Shown: positions 54,045 to 62,871, numbered from the stretch's first letter. The stretch is DNA of 64,000 nucleotides from an uncultured Bacteroidales bacterium (GCA_902774005.1 CACYGK010000001.1:1-64000), one strand, 5' to 3'. A program made the numbers and translations. The notes: generated by a model not told the origin, from the letters alone.

Positions 54045-54782
54045 ATGAATCTCACAATCGAAAACATAACCAAACGCTTTGGCGACAAAGAAGCACTTAA
54101 CATCAGCCGCTACGACATCCATGCCGGCGAGATAATCGGACTCCTTGGCAACAACGGAGCTGGTAAGACCACACTCTTCCGCATCCTGCTCGACCTTATC
54201 TATGCCGACAGCGGTACCACTACAATTCACGGCACACTGCCAGATGGTACACACGTGTCCTTCGACACAGCCCGTAGCGAAGACTGGAAACGCTACACCG
54301 GTGCCTTCATCGACTCCGGCTTCCTCATCGACTTCCTCACCCCCGAAGAATACTTTAGTTTCATAGCCAAAGTCAACGGCATCGGAACCCAGGAACTCGC
54401 TCAACGCCTCAAACTCTTTGAAGGATTCATGAACGGTGAAATCCTCGGACGTAACGTCCTCATCCGCAACCTCTCCATGGGCAATCAGCAGAAAGTAGGT
54501 ATCATCGGAGCCATGCTCAACAACCCTCAGCTCCTCATCCTCGACGAACCCTTCAACTTCCTCGACCCCTCCTCACAGCTCGCCATGAAATATCTGCTCG
54601 AAAACTACAATAAAGAGACTGGAGCCACCATCATTGTCTCCTCCCATAACCTTGCCCATACCTTCGATATCTGCACCCGTGCCACACTTCTCGAACATGG
54701 TCACATCATAAAAGACTACCAGAAAGACTACGCCACCCTCACCACCGAAATCGAAGAATACTTCAAATACAACGCATTCTGA
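54045..54782 (+). CDS. ABC transporter ATP-binding protein (partner of DUF5687 permease)
   Basis: 245 residues. Walker A GNNGAGKTTL (about 34-43), signature NLSMGNQQKVGI (about 142-153), Walker B LLILDEPFNFLDP and a regular switch His (VSSHNLAHTF). The last residues form a short extension (TEIEEYFKYNAF). The ATG at 54045 starts the standard NLTIENITKRFGDK opening; the open frame extends upstream as an unlikely His-rich tail over the permease gene. Together with DUF5687 it forms a two-gene exporter of unknown substrate. Confidence 0.9.
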   Translation: MNLTIENITKRFGDKEALNISRYDIHAGEIIGLLGNNGAGKTTLFRILLDLIYADSGTTTIHGTLPDGTHVSFDTARSEDWKRYTGAFIDSGFLIDFLTPEEYFSFIAKVNGIGTQELAQRLKLFEGFMNGEILGRNVLIRNLSMGNQQKVGIIGAMLNNPQLLILDEPFNFLDPSSQLAMKYLLENYNKETGATIIVSSHNLAHTFDICTRATLLEHGHIIKDYQKDYATLTTEIEEYFKYNAF

Positions 54783-54807
54783 TTAATCCTTTTTAGCACC
54801 GCGTTCG

Positions 54808-54897
54808 GAGCATGAGCCTGCCTCTTCGTGAGCATGAGCCTGCCTCTTCGTGACGTGTCGGGTGCCATTTCGCATCACGGCAGGCGCGTGGTGAAAG
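54808..54897. repeat. GC-rich tandem repeats with 22-base period, second copy of the family
   Basis: Two identical 22-base units (54808-54829 and 54830-54851, beginning GAGCATGAGCC) are followed by a diverged unit starting GACGTGTCGGGTGCC and a final one ending GGCGCGTGGTGAAAGTG. The tail TGCCTTGTAGAAG (54911-54923) matches the tail of the 17.8-kb block. It fills the junction between the convergent ABC gene and agmatine deiminase gene. Confidence 0.8.
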
Positions 54898-54936
54898 TGT
54901 GGCAAAAACATGCCTTGTAGAAGAAAGTCTTATAAG

Positions 54937-55947
54937 TTAATATTGAGATGGGTATTGCATCGTGCTGCAATGAAGGGAACCGTGCTGACGGATGAGTACC
55001 TGGCAGTCTATGGGGATGATGTCGCGGTCAGGGAAGGCGGTCTTGAGGCGTTGGACTGCAAGGATGTCGAGGTCGGGCTGTCCGTAAGTGGGTAGTAAGA
55101 CAGCTGTGTTCATGATAAGGAAGTTGGCATAGGTGGCAGGGAGCCGTTCGCCTTCGTCGTAGATAGGACGTGGAAGGGGAAGGGGTATAAGCCGGTAGGG
55201 GGTGTCATCGAGTGTGGTGAACTGTTTCAGTTCGTTTTCCATGGCTTGGAGTTCCTCGTAGTGTTCGTCTGCAGGGTCGGTGCACTGGACGTAGGCGATA
55301 GTGTCGGGCGAACAGAAGCGGGCTACGGTGTCGATGTGTCCGTCGGTGTCGTCGCCTGCCAACCAACTGTGGTCGAGCCAGAGGATGCGTTCGGCTGCGA
55401 AGTACTGACGGAGCCGATGTTCTGCCTCTTCTTTTGAATTCAGTCCGTTGCGGTTGGGTGCAAGCAGACAGGAGGTGGTGGTGAGGATTGTACCACTACC
55501 GTCGCTTTCGATACTGCCGCCTTCGAGCACGAAGTCGCGACAGTCGGTATAGATTCCGGTAAAGAGTCGGGATTGGAAAAGTTTCTGGTTTATCTGGTTG
55601 TCGTAGTTGGCTGGGAATTTCAGTCCCCATCCGTTGAACTGGAAGTCCATGAGTATGCGCTTTTTGCCATGAAGACATGTTATGAAGGCATGGTCGCGTG
55701 CCCAGGTGTCGTTGGTTGGACAGGGGAAGAGGCTTATGTTGTCGAGACGGATTCGATGACGTTTCAGCTGTGCTACTGTCTCCTCAAATTCCTGGGTTAC
55801 GATGATGAGGGGCTGACGCTTGATGATAGCGCGGGTCATGGCGCAGTAGCATTCTATGACTTCGTCGTAGATGGGTGCCCAATCGGTGTGGCGGTGGGGC
55901 CATGTGAGCTGTATGAAGGATTGAGGATCGAATTCGGCAGGAAGCAT
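54937..55947 (-). CDS. aguA: Agmatine deiminase family protein
   Basis: 336 residues of the guanidino-group-modifying superfamily; agmatine deiminase forms N-carbamoylputrescine in polyamine synthesis. Landmarks: PAEFDPQSFIQLTWPHRHTDW at the start, NDTWARDHAFI (about 79-89), FQFNGWGLKFP, LEGGSIESDGSGTILTT (about 142-158), the catalytic His in GDDTDGHIDTVARF (near 205) and the catalytic Cys in the final HGSLHCSTMQ (near 329). The usual partner N-carbamoylputrescine amidohydrolase is not adjacent. No signal peptide. Confidence 0.93.
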   Translation of the reverse strand: MLPAEFDPQSFIQLTWPHRHTDWAPIYDEVIECYCAMTRAIIKRQPLIIVTQEFEETVAQLKRHRIRLDNISLFPCPTNDTWARDHAFITCLHGKKRILMDFQFNGWGLKFPANYDNQINQKLFQSRLFTGIYTDCRDFVLEGGSIESDGSGTILTTTSCLLAPNRNGLNSKEEAEHRLRQYFAAERILWLDHSWLAGDDTDGHIDTVARFCSPDTIAYVQCTDPADEHYEELQAMENELKQFTTLDDTPYRLIPLPLPRPIYDEGERLPATYANFLIMNTAVLLPTYGQPDLDILAVQRLKTAFPDRDIIPIDCQVLIRQHGSLHCSTMQYPSQY

Positions 55948-55963
55948 AAAAAATCTAAGATTT

Positions 55964-55991
55964 TTTAGTTTATAGATTATAGTTTATAGTT
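55964..55991. repeat. 7-base-period repeat tract at the end of RNase Z
   Basis: Units TTTAGTT, TATAGAT, TATAGTT, TATAGTT. The RNase Z stop codon and its last residues (NYNL) are encoded inside this tract. Confidence 0.8.
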
Positions 55992-56896
55992 ATTCTTTGT
56001 CCTTCGGAGGCGAGGAGGGTATTAGGAAAGATGGTCTGTGCCTCATGGAGAAGGAGATTCTCGTCGTTGTAGCGTGATGAGAAGTGTCCGATTAGGAGTT
56101 GACGAGCGTTGCATTCGCGTGCCATCATGGCTGCCTGAAGGGCTGTGCTATGGTATGTCTGGATGGCGAGGTGTTGATGCTCGCTGAGGAAGGTGGCTTC
56201 GTGGTAGAGGAGGTCGATGTCGTGCAGATGGGTTGCGAGTTCGGGTGCGTAGAGTGTGTCAGAGAGGTATGCGTAGCTGCGTGGCGGTTCGGCTGGTGTA
56301 GTAAGCAGATGGTTAGGTATTACATCGCCTTCGGGTGTGGTCCAGTCCATGCCTGCTTTGATGTTGTTGATTTGTGATACTGGTATGCCGAAGGCGTCGA
56401 TAGCGTCGCGGCGTATATGTGGCAGGAGTGGTTTTTCGCGGAAGAGATAGCCGACGCATGGTATTCGATGGCGGAGGGGCAGGGCAGTGACGGTGAGTGA
56501 ACGGTCGTCAAGGATGAGTGACGGCTCTGTGTGGCCAATTTCGTGGAGATGGACGGTGTAGGTCATGCCTGCGCAGAAGTAATCGATTTGTTGTTGGAAT
56601 ACGGACTGTAGTCCGGCGGGTCCCCATACGTGGATGTCGGCTGTACGTCCGAGAAGGGCGAGGGTAGAGAGGAGTGGGAGAAGTCCGAAGCAATGGTCGC
56701 CATGAAGGTGGGTGATGAATATATTGTTTATGTTCTGCATCTTGGTCCTGCTGCGACGCAATTGCATCTGTACCCCTTCGCAACAGTCGATGAGGAAGAG
56801 TTTCTCACGGACGTTAAGGAGCTGCGAGGAACAAAAATGATGCGGAGTGGGTAAAGCCGCTCCGCATCCAAGTATGTATAGTTCGAATCGTTCCAA
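55970..56896 (-). CDS. rnz: Ribonuclease Z
   Basis: 308 residues. RNase Z cleaves the 3' trailer of tRNA precursors. The metallo-beta-lactamase fold is shown by THLHGDHCFGLLPLLSTLAL (about 59-78), the HEAT motif region LLYHEATF near 232, HST (STALQAAMMA) and GHFSSRY near 270. The start codon is TTG, directly after the rpsA stop; it gives the usual N-terminus (ERFELYILGCGAALPT). A terminator-like hairpin lies inside its first 20 codons. The C-terminal four residues come from heptamer-repeat DNA. Confidence 0.95.
   Translation of the reverse strand: MERFELYILGCGAALPTPHHFCSSQLLNVREKLFLIDCCEGVQMQLRRSRTKMQNINNIFITHLHGDHCFGLLPLLSTLALLGRTADIHVWGPAGLQSVFQQQIDYFCAGMTYTVHLHEIGHTEPSLILDDRSLTVTALPLRHRIPCVGYLFREKPLLPHIRRDAIDAFGIPVSQINNIKAGMDWTTPEGDVIPNHLLTTPAEPPRSYAYLSDTLYAPELATHLHDIDLLYHEATFLSEHQHLAIQTYHSTALQAAMMARECNARQLLIGHFSSRYNDENLLLHEAQTIFPNTLLASEGQRITINYNL
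56839..56868 (-). terminator. Terminator-like hairpin inside the start of rnz
   Basis: Perfect 9-base arms GATGCGGAG / CTCCGCATC with a 12-base loop, followed on the minus strand by ATTTTTG. It lies 29 bases after the rpsA stop and within rnz codons 10-20, so it could stop most rpsA transcripts. Confidence 0.5.
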
Positions 56897-58684
56897 TTAC
56901 TCTTCAGTCATTGATGCCTTGAGTGCAGCGAGTGCATCGAGGTCACCGAGTGTAGTAGAAGCAGCTACGTTCTTGATCTGTGGTGCAGCTTCCTTAGCTG
57001 GACGTGCAGCCTTCTTTGCTGCAGTCTCTGCCTTCTTAGCTGCTTTTGCCTCAGCACGTGCTACATCTTCGAAGATGCGACTGTGAGAGAGGATTATGCG
57101 CTTTGCTTCTTTGTTGAACTCGATTACTTTGAACTGGAGTGTCTCGCCGAGCTGTGCCTGGCTGCCGTCTTCCTTAACAAGGTGTTTTGGAGTAGCGAAG
57201 CCTTCAACACCGCCTTCGAGAGCGATAACTGCACCCTTGTCGAGAACTTCTGTAATCTTACCTTCGTGTACAGTGTCCTGAGCGAACTGTGCTTCGAATG
57301 CATCCCATGGGTTGTCTTCAAGCTGCTTGTGACCGAGTGAGAGACGACGGTTCTCTTTGTCGATATCGAGTACCTGAACTTCGATTGTTTCGCCAACCTT
57401 TGTAAATTCAGATGGGTGCTTGATTTTCTTTGTCCAAGAGAGGTCAGAGATGTGGATGAGTCCGTCAACACCTTCTTCTACCTCAACAAATACACCGAAG
57501 TTGGTGAAGTTGCGAACACGCGCTGTGTGCTTGCTGCCAATCGGGTATTTAGTTTCGATGTTCTCCCAAGGATCAGCCTTGAGCTGCTTAACACCGAGAG
57601 ACATCTTACGCTCATCGCGGTCGAGTGTGAGGATTACTGCTTCTACTTCGTCACCTACCTTCATGAAGTCCTGAGCTGAGTGGATGTGTGCGCTCCAAGA
57701 CATTTCAGATACGTGGATGAGACCTTCAACACCTGGTGCGATTTCGATGAATGCTCCGTAGTCTGCCATTACAACAACTGTACCCTTTACCTTGTCGCCT
57801 ACCTTGAGGTCTGCTGGGAGAGCATCCCATGGGTGTGGAGTGAGCTGCTTGAGACCGAGGGCGATGCGCTTCTTCTCGTCGTCGAAGTCGAGGATTACGA
57901 CGTTGAGTTTCTGGTCGAGCTGTACTACTTCCTTCGGATCTGTTACGCGACCCCAAGAGAGGTCTGTGATATGGATGAGTCCGTCAACACCACCGAGGTC
58001 GATGAATACACCGTAAGATGTGATGTTCTTGACTGTACCTTCGAGAATCTGTCCCTTTTCAAGCTTAGAGATGATTGCTTTCTTCTGTTCTTCGAGTTCT
58101 GCCTCGATGAGTGCTTTGTGGCTAACGACAACGTTGCGGAATTCCTGATTGATCTTAACGATTTTGAATTCCATTGTCTTGCCAACGAATGTATCGTAGT
58201 CGCGGATTGGTTTAACGTCGATCTGGCTGCCTGGGAGGAATGCTTCTGTGCCGAATACGTCGACAATCATACCACCCTTAGTGCGGCATTTAACGTAACC
58301 ATTAACGATTTCATTGTTTTCGAGTGCTTCGTTTACGCGGTCCCAAGAACGGCTCTGACGTGCCTTCTTGTGTGAGAGCAGGAGCTGACCTTTCTTATCT
58401 TCCTGGTTCTCGATGTAAACCTCAACTTTGTCACCAACTTTGAGGTTGTCGTTGTAGCGAAATTCGCTGCGTGCAATAACACCGTCGCTCTTGTAGCCGA
58501 TGTTAACAACAACTTCACGGTCAGTAATTGCTGTAACTGTGCCGTCAACGACATCGTTGTTGTTCACGCTGTTAAGGGTGCCTTCGTAGGCTTCTCTTTC
58601 TGCCTTCTTGTTGAGGTCAGAACCGCCATTTTCGAATTCGTCCCAATTGAAATCTTCCAGCGGAGTAATGTTCTTAGTGTTCAT
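56897..58684 (-). CDS. rpsA: 30S ribosomal protein S1
   Basis: 595 residues with six S1/OB-fold repeats at about 45-110, 128-190, 208-275, 295-360, 380-447 and 467-530. The central repeats have the strong consensus GVFIDLGGVDGLIHITDLSW. S1 binds mRNA and recruits it to the 30S subunit, important in Bacteroidetes where Shine-Dalgarno signals are weak. The C-terminal tail is Ala/Lys-rich (AEAKAAKKAETAAKKAARPAK) and differs from the proteobacterial form. A single long leader with hairpin precedes it. rnz begins at the base after its stop. Confidence 0.96.
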   Translation of the reverse strand: MNTKNITPLEDFNWDEFENGGSDLNKKAEREAYEGTLNSVNNNDVVDGTVTAITDREVVVNIGYKSDGVIARSEFRYNDNLKVGDKVEVYIENQEDKKGQLLLSHKKARQSRSWDRVNEALENNEIVNGYVKCRTKGGMIVDVFGTEAFLPGSQIDVKPIRDYDTFVGKTMEFKIVKINQEFRNVVVSHKALIEAELEEQKKAIISKLEKGQILEGTVKNITSYGVFIDLGGVDGLIHITDLSWGRVTDPKEVVQLDQKLNVVILDFDDEKKRIALGLKQLTPHPWDALPADLKVGDKVKGTVVVMADYGAFIEIAPGVEGLIHVSEMSWSAHIHSAQDFMKVGDEVEAVILTLDRDERKMSLGVKQLKADPWENIETKYPIGSKHTARVRNFTNFGVFVEVEEGVDGLIHISDLSWTKKIKHPSEFTKVGETIEVQVLDIDKENRRLSLGHKQLEDNPWDAFEAQFAQDTVHEGKITEVLDKGAVIALEGGVEGFATPKHLVKEDGSQAQLGETLQFKVIEFNKEAKRIILSHSRIFEDVARAEAKAAKKAETAAKKAARPAKEAAPQIKNVAASTTLGDLDALAALKASMTEE

Positions 58685-58743
58685 AAAAAATTAAATAAAG
58701 TTTTGAAAATTAATAAAGTTAGACATTATATTGACATATAAAA

Positions 58744-58778
58744 TCATGCTGGTTTTTTGCAAACCGGCTGCAAAGTTA
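58744..58778 (-). promoter_or_regulatory. rpsA promoter box and leader hairpin
   Basis: Minus-strand TAACTTTG (58771-58778) is an exact -7 box 86 bases before the rpsA ATG. Just after it the leader holds a stem-loop, GCCGGTTT / AAACCAGC (58748-58768), a possible site for autoregulation by S1. Confidence 0.5.
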
Positions 58779-58837
58779 CGAACTTTTTATCAATTAGCTG
58801 TAGCTTATTTGCAATTATTTTATAATTGAGGTTAAAA

Positions 58838-59554
58838 TTATTTCTTTACTACTAGGATGCTGATTTCGTAAAGGAGGTACATTGGTATTGCTACAAGGGC
58901 AAGTGTGAAGGCATCGGTAGTTGGGGTGATGAGAGCCGCTATGATGAGGATTATGACGAAGGCATGGCGACGGAAATGCTGCATATAGCGGCGATGGATG
59001 ATTCCGAGCTGACCGAGGAACCAGGAGAGGACGGGGAGTTCGAAGGCAATGCCAAGTGCCAGAGATAGGAATGTGAGTGTATCGATGTAGCTCTCGAGTG
59101 ATATGAGGTTTTCGACACTCGTGTCAACCTGGTAGGTGGCAAGGAACCGGAATGTGAGTGGGAAGATGATGAAGTAGCAGAAGAGTACCCCAAGTATGAA
59201 CATGAGGTAGGCTGTGAGGATGAGCGGTGTCGTGTATCGGCGTTCTTCTTTTCTGAGTGCCGGCAGTACAAAACCGTAGATCTGGTAGATGATGTAGGGC
59301 ATGACGATGAGCAGCCCGGCATAGACGCTGACCATCATGTGGATGATGAACTGACGGGTGAGTTCGGTGTTGATGAGTCGGATGCTGATATCAGAACCGA
59401 AAAGGGTTGGGAAAAGATTGTTTTGCTTTGGGGCAAAAACTATAGCAAAGAGTTCATCTTTGAAACAGAATGCCACAACGGATGCAAGGAGTACTGCCAA
59501 AATACATTTCAGCAATACTCCACGCAATTCGTCAAGGTGATCCCAGAATGTCAT
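58838..59554 (-). CDS. tatC: Twin-arginine translocase subunit TatC
   Basis: 238 residues with six transmembrane helices. It opens with [16 protein letters not shown], the TatC signature that binds twin-arginine signals, and has [17 protein letters not shown] (about 91-107), [14 protein letters not shown] (about 118-131) and the helix-5/6 region [24 protein letters not shown] near the end. Tat exports folded, cofactor-bearing proteins. The start overlaps the tatA stop by four bases. It is the last gene of a run with tatA, an aldo/keto reductase and a ferredoxin-like membrane protein that carry Tat-type signals. Confidence 0.95.
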   Translation of the reverse strand: MTFWDHLDELRGVLLKCILAVLLASVVAFCFKDELFAIVFAPKQNNLFPTLFGSDISIRLINTELTRQFIIHMMVSVYAGLLIVMPYIIYQIYGFVLPALRKEERRYTTPLILTAYLMFILGVLFCYFIIFPLTFRFLATYQVDTSVENLISLESYIDTLTFLSLALGIAFELPVLSWFLGQLGIIHRRYMQHFRRHAFVIILIIAALITPTTDAFTLALVAIPMYLLYEISILVVKK

Positions 59555-59736
59555 TTTTCGTCGTAATCGTCGTCATCGGTTACTTCTTTCATGCCGTCCT
59601 TGAAGGCACGGACTCCCTTTCCGGCTCCACGCATGAGTTCGGGAATTTTCTTTCCGCCGAAGAGGAGAAGGACGATGACGAGGATGATGAGTATCTCCTG
59701 CATTCCGAGTCCTAGAAACATTGGTACGTTTATCAT
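59551..59736 (-). CDS. tatA: Twin-arginine translocase subunit TatA/E
   Basis: 61 residues: a short N-terminus, one transmembrane helix ([15 protein letters not shown], about 12-26), the hinge [16 protein letters not shown], an amphipathic helix ([11 protein letters not shown]) and an acidic tail (DDDDYDEK). This is the standard TatA layout. TatA forms the size-adjustable pore recruited by TatC. No TatB is present, as is usual for two-component Tat systems. The stop overlaps the tatC ATG. Confidence 0.95.
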   Translation of the reverse strand: MINVPMFLGLGMQEILIILVIVLLLFGGKKIPELMRGAGKGVRAFKDGMKEVTDDDDYDEK

Positions 59737-59779
59737 AACTATTTAATTTTTAGTTTATAATTATTGATTTATTATTGCA

Positions 59780-61213
59780 TTACTCTATATTTTCTGCACT
59801 CTCGAGTGTACCTTGTTTGAGCTTCTCGATAAAGCCGTCGATGCGACGCAATTGTTCGGGTATACGTATATTCTGGGGACAATGACTCACACATTGACGG
59901 CAACCAATGCAGTGGTCTGCCTGACGTTCCCTAGGTACTGTGCGTTCATAGCTTATAAGGAATCGGCGACGTGCTTCGCGGAAGTTTGCGGCCTGAGCTG
60001 ATTCTGGCATTGTACCTTGGTTGACGCAACGGTTATAGTGGTCGAAGATTGCCGGAATGTTGATGCCGTAAGGACAAGGCATGCAGTACTGGCAGTTGGT
60101 ACACGGAATGGTCGGGTAGGAGTAGTAAAGACGCGCCACTTCGTTTTCGAGCCAGTCCTGTTCTTCTTTTGTCAATGGTTTGAGCGGACTGTAAGAACGG
60201 ATATTGTCCTGCAGGTGTTCCATGTAAGTCATTCCACTGAGTACGGTGAGCACTCGCGGTTTGGTACCTGCATAGCGGAATGCCCATGATGCCACGCTGT
60301 CATCGGGACGGCGCTGCTTGAGTGTTGCAACGACGTGGTCAGGCATCTTGGAGAGTCGTCCACCGAGTAGGGGTTCCATGATGACTGCCGGAATGCCACG
60401 CTTGTCTAGTTCGTTGTAGAGGTATTCGGCATCGGTGTTGTTCGGATTCATTTCACGTGCCAGATACCAGTCGACGTAGTTGAGCTGTATCTGTACGAAG
60501 TCCCACTTGTATTCGTCGTGTTTCGAGAGCAGGTAGTCGAAGCAGGCTACATCACCGTGGTAGGAGAAACCGAGGTTGCGGATAACCCCTTTCTCACGCT
60601 GTTCGAGCAGGTAGTCGAGTACTCCGTTGTCGAGGAATCGCTTATGGAGTGTGTCCATGCCACCACCTCCGATAGAATGTAGCAGGAGGTAGTCTATATA
60701 GTCGGTCTGGAGGTATTTCAGGGAGTTCTGGAATATCTTAACTCCTTCTTCGTGGCTCCACTGGGAGGGGGAGAAGTTACTGAGCTTGGTAGCTATATAG
60801 TATTTGGAGCGGTCGTAGCCAGATGCTTTCAGGGCTATGCCTGTAGCTGTCTCGGAATATCCACGACAGTATGCAGGACTGGTGTCGAAGTAGTTGACTC
60901 CATGGTCGAGTGCGTAGCGAACGAGTCGGTTGACCTGTTCTTGATCTATCTCTTCGGCTGGTGTGGGACGCTGATCGGATGAAGGATCTAATTGGCGGTT
61001 GGGCAGTCGCATCATGCCGTAACCGAGAATGCTCACTTTATCGTCTGTATTGGGATTTGTGCGATAGGTCATTTTGCCGATTGGCACTTCGTCAGTATGA
61101 TGACCCATGGGGTCGATTCCAGCAATAGGTCCTCCGACGCTGCCGCCACAGGCTGCGAGTGCTGCTGCACCTGATGCTGCGCCAGCTGTCTTTAAAAATT
61201 CTCGTCTATCCAT
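59780..61213 (-). CDS. Tat-exported aldo/keto reductase with ferredoxin-type clusters
   Basis: 477 residues. It begins with a twin-arginine signal (MDRREFLKTAGAASGAAALAACGG), possibly a lipoprotein (AACGG, Cys22). Residues about 50-370 form the aldo/keto-reductase barrel: ILGYGMMRLP, the catalytic-type YFDTSPAYCRGYSE (Asp and Tyr, about 108-121) and YIDYLLLHSIGG. The C-terminal part has two 4Fe-4S patterns: CTNCQYCMPCPYG (about 378-390) and CIGCRQCVSHCPQ (about 436-448). It is encoded between tatA and a membrane ferredoxin protein. The signal implies a folded, cofactor-loaded enzyme outside the cytosol; its substrate is unknown. Confidence 0.9.
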   Translation of the reverse strand: MDRREFLKTAGAASGAAALAACGGSVGGPIAGIDPMGHHTDEVPIGKMTYRTNPNTDDKVSILGYGMMRLPNRQLDPSSDQRPTPAEEIDQEQVNRLVRYALDHGVNYFDTSPAYCRGYSETATGIALKASGYDRSKYYIATKLSNFSPSQWSHEEGVKIFQNSLKYLQTDYIDYLLLHSIGGGGMDTLHKRFLDNGVLDYLLEQREKGVIRNLGFSYHGDVACFDYLLSKHDEYKWDFVQIQLNYVDWYLAREMNPNNTDAEYLYNELDKRGIPAVIMEPLLGGRLSKMPDHVVATLKQRRPDDSVASWAFRYAGTKPRVLTVLSGMTYMEHLQDNIRSYSPLKPLTKEEQDWLENEVARLYYSYPTIPCTNCQYCMPCPYGINIPAIFDHYNRCVNQGTMPESAQAANFREARRRFLISYERTVPRERQADHCIGCRQCVSHCPQNIRIPEQLRRIDGFIEKLKQGTLESAENIE

Positions 61214-61248
61214 TTTCTTTTTCTTTTTCGTTGTTTGACATGGTGTTA

Positions 61249-62838
61249 TCAGATTTCACGATGCACTTCGTGTCCTTCTACGTAGATGGCACTGAAGGGT
61301 CGGGAAGGGCATAGGTATTCGCAGGCTCCGCAACCGATACATTTCTCGGTGTTGACACTCGGTATCATAGAAACGTTGCGTGTGTCAACCATGTTGCCGT
61401 CGGCATCGTACCAGCGACCATTCTCTGCATTCAGGGTGTAGCCTTTGCCGTCGGGTACCATTTGGATGGCTCCGGACGGACAGTGGTAGGCACAGTTGCC
61501 GCAGGATACTCCGTCGGTGAACACAACGCAGTTCTCCTTTACGAATACGGCATGACCAATCTGTACGGCTGTCTTCTCCTCAATGGTGATGGGACGGATG
61601 GCTCCTGCGGGACAGACTTCAGAACAAGTGGTGCACTCAGGACGGCAATAGCCTTTGTCGTATTGCATCTCGGGCTGTAGGAAAGAGTCGAGACTCTGTG
61701 AAGGACGCAATACGTTGTTCGGACATTTGGCTATACACAACTGACAGGCAGTACAATGCTGCTGTATGTTACGAGCTGAGAGCGAACCCGGAGGTGTGAG
61801 CGGAGTGAGACGTTCAGGGATCTTTTTCCCCTCGATAACTGCCAGTCCGCCGTCGGTAGTTTTGTCCTGTCCGTGGAGAGCTGCCGTAGAAAGCAGTCCG
61901 GCAGAAAGTGTCAGGAAACTGCGACGTGACATATCGCCTTTGTTCTCTGGTGTTTCGGTATGTTGAGGTTGTGCAGCCTCGTTGTTACGGGCTGAAGTAA
62001 GGTGAAGTGCCGACTTACTGCATACTTGCTGGCAGTTGCCACATACGATACAACGTGTGTAGTCGATAGCGACAGGCTTCCCTTTCTCCACCTTGATGCA
62101 TGCTGCCTTGCAGTTACGTTCGCAGAGTCCGCATTTGATACAGTTGTCTTCGTTGACTTTCATCTTCAGCCAAGAGAATTTTGCCACGTAACCCAGAAGT
62201 GTTCCGACGGGACAGATGGTGTTGCAGTATGTGCGTCCGCCATATACGGAAAGAACGAACAGAGCGAGTGCAGAGATAGCTGCCACCCATGTCAGTATGC
62301 TTGGGAGAGTGTTCGGTTCGATGACAGAGAACATGTAGTTCTCTTTAGCTTCGGACCATGCTGCCAGCATATTGTTTGCATTGATGAAGAGTGGCTGAAG
62401 CAGGGCTGTGACCATTCGTCCGTAGGCACTGTAAGGAGCAAGTATGATGACTGCGGCATTGAATCCTGCTACAATCATTATTATAAATATGAGTAGAACG
62501 GCAAGGCGCAACCATGTTTTTGGTTTAGAGTAATGGTAGCGATTGTGGAACTTTGCTTTTTTGTTCCTTCTGAAGATTTTCCAACCTGCTATCCATGCGA
62601 AGAAGTCCTGGAGTACACCTGCCGGACAGATGACAGAGCAGTAGATGCGTCCAATGAAGAGAGTGAGCAGTAGAAGAACTACTATCATAACTATGTCGAG
62701 TTGCATGACGTTGGGCAGAAACTGCATTTTTGCCATCCAACCGAACCATTCCTTTCCGACACCTGATATGTCGAGGAAGAGGAATGTTATGCCCAACCAG
62801 AAGATGAGGGCAAGGATGCGTCGTGTGATTTTCAGCAT
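61249..62838 (-). CDS. NapH-like membrane ferredoxin fused to a polyferredoxin with internal Tat-like signal
   Basis: 529 residues. Part 1 (about 1-265) resembles NapH/YccM-type electron-transfer proteins: transmembrane helices near 7-25, 48-62, 112-134 and 186-204, motifs CSVICPAGVLQDF (68-80) and CNTICPVGTLLGY, and two 4Fe-4S sites (CIKCGLCERNC, CIVCGNCQQVC). Part 2 starts with a complete twin-arginine-like signal in mid-protein (SRRSFLTLSAGLLSTAALHG, about 307-326) and then has further ferredoxin sites: CTACQLCIAKCP, CTTCSEVCP, CGNCAYHCP and CIGCGACEYLCP. It is likely to pass electrons across the inner membrane to a periplasmic partner such as the next-encoded aldo/keto reductase. It may be a fusion of a NapH-type and a NapG-type protein. 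Confidence 0.88.
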   Translation of the reverse strand: MLKITRRILALIFWLGITFLFLDISGVGKEWFGWMAKMQFLPNVMQLDIVMIVVLLLLTLFIGRIYCSVICPAGVLQDFFAWIAGWKIFRRNKKAKFHNRYHYSKPKTWLRLAVLLIFIIMIVAGFNAAVIILAPYSAYGRMVTALLQPLFINANNMLAAWSEAKENYMFSVIEPNTLPSILTWVAAISALALFVLSVYGGRTYCNTICPVGTLLGYVAKFSWLKMKVNEDNCIKCGLCERNCKAACIKVEKGKPVAIDYTRCIVCGNCQQVCSKSALHLTSARNNEAAQPQHTETPENKGDMSRRSFLTLSAGLLSTAALHGQDKTTDGGLAVIEGKKIPERLTPLTPPGSLSARNIQQHCTACQLCIAKCPNNVLRPSQSLDSFLQPEMQYDKGYCRPECTTCSEVCPAGAIRPITIEEKTAVQIGHAVFVKENCVVFTDGVSCGNCAYHCPSGAIQMVPDGKGYTLNAENGRWYDADGNMVDTRNVSMIPSVNTEKCIGCGACEYLCPSRPFSAIYVEGHEVHREI

Positions 62839-62871
62839 ATGTTTAGAATTACGTAAGAGAGTTCGGATTAT

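Noticed and set aside
58744..58778. A riboswitch in the rpsA leader
   Set aside because: Only one short hairpin is visible and no known riboswitch core is recognisable; autoregulation by S1 is the simpler idea.
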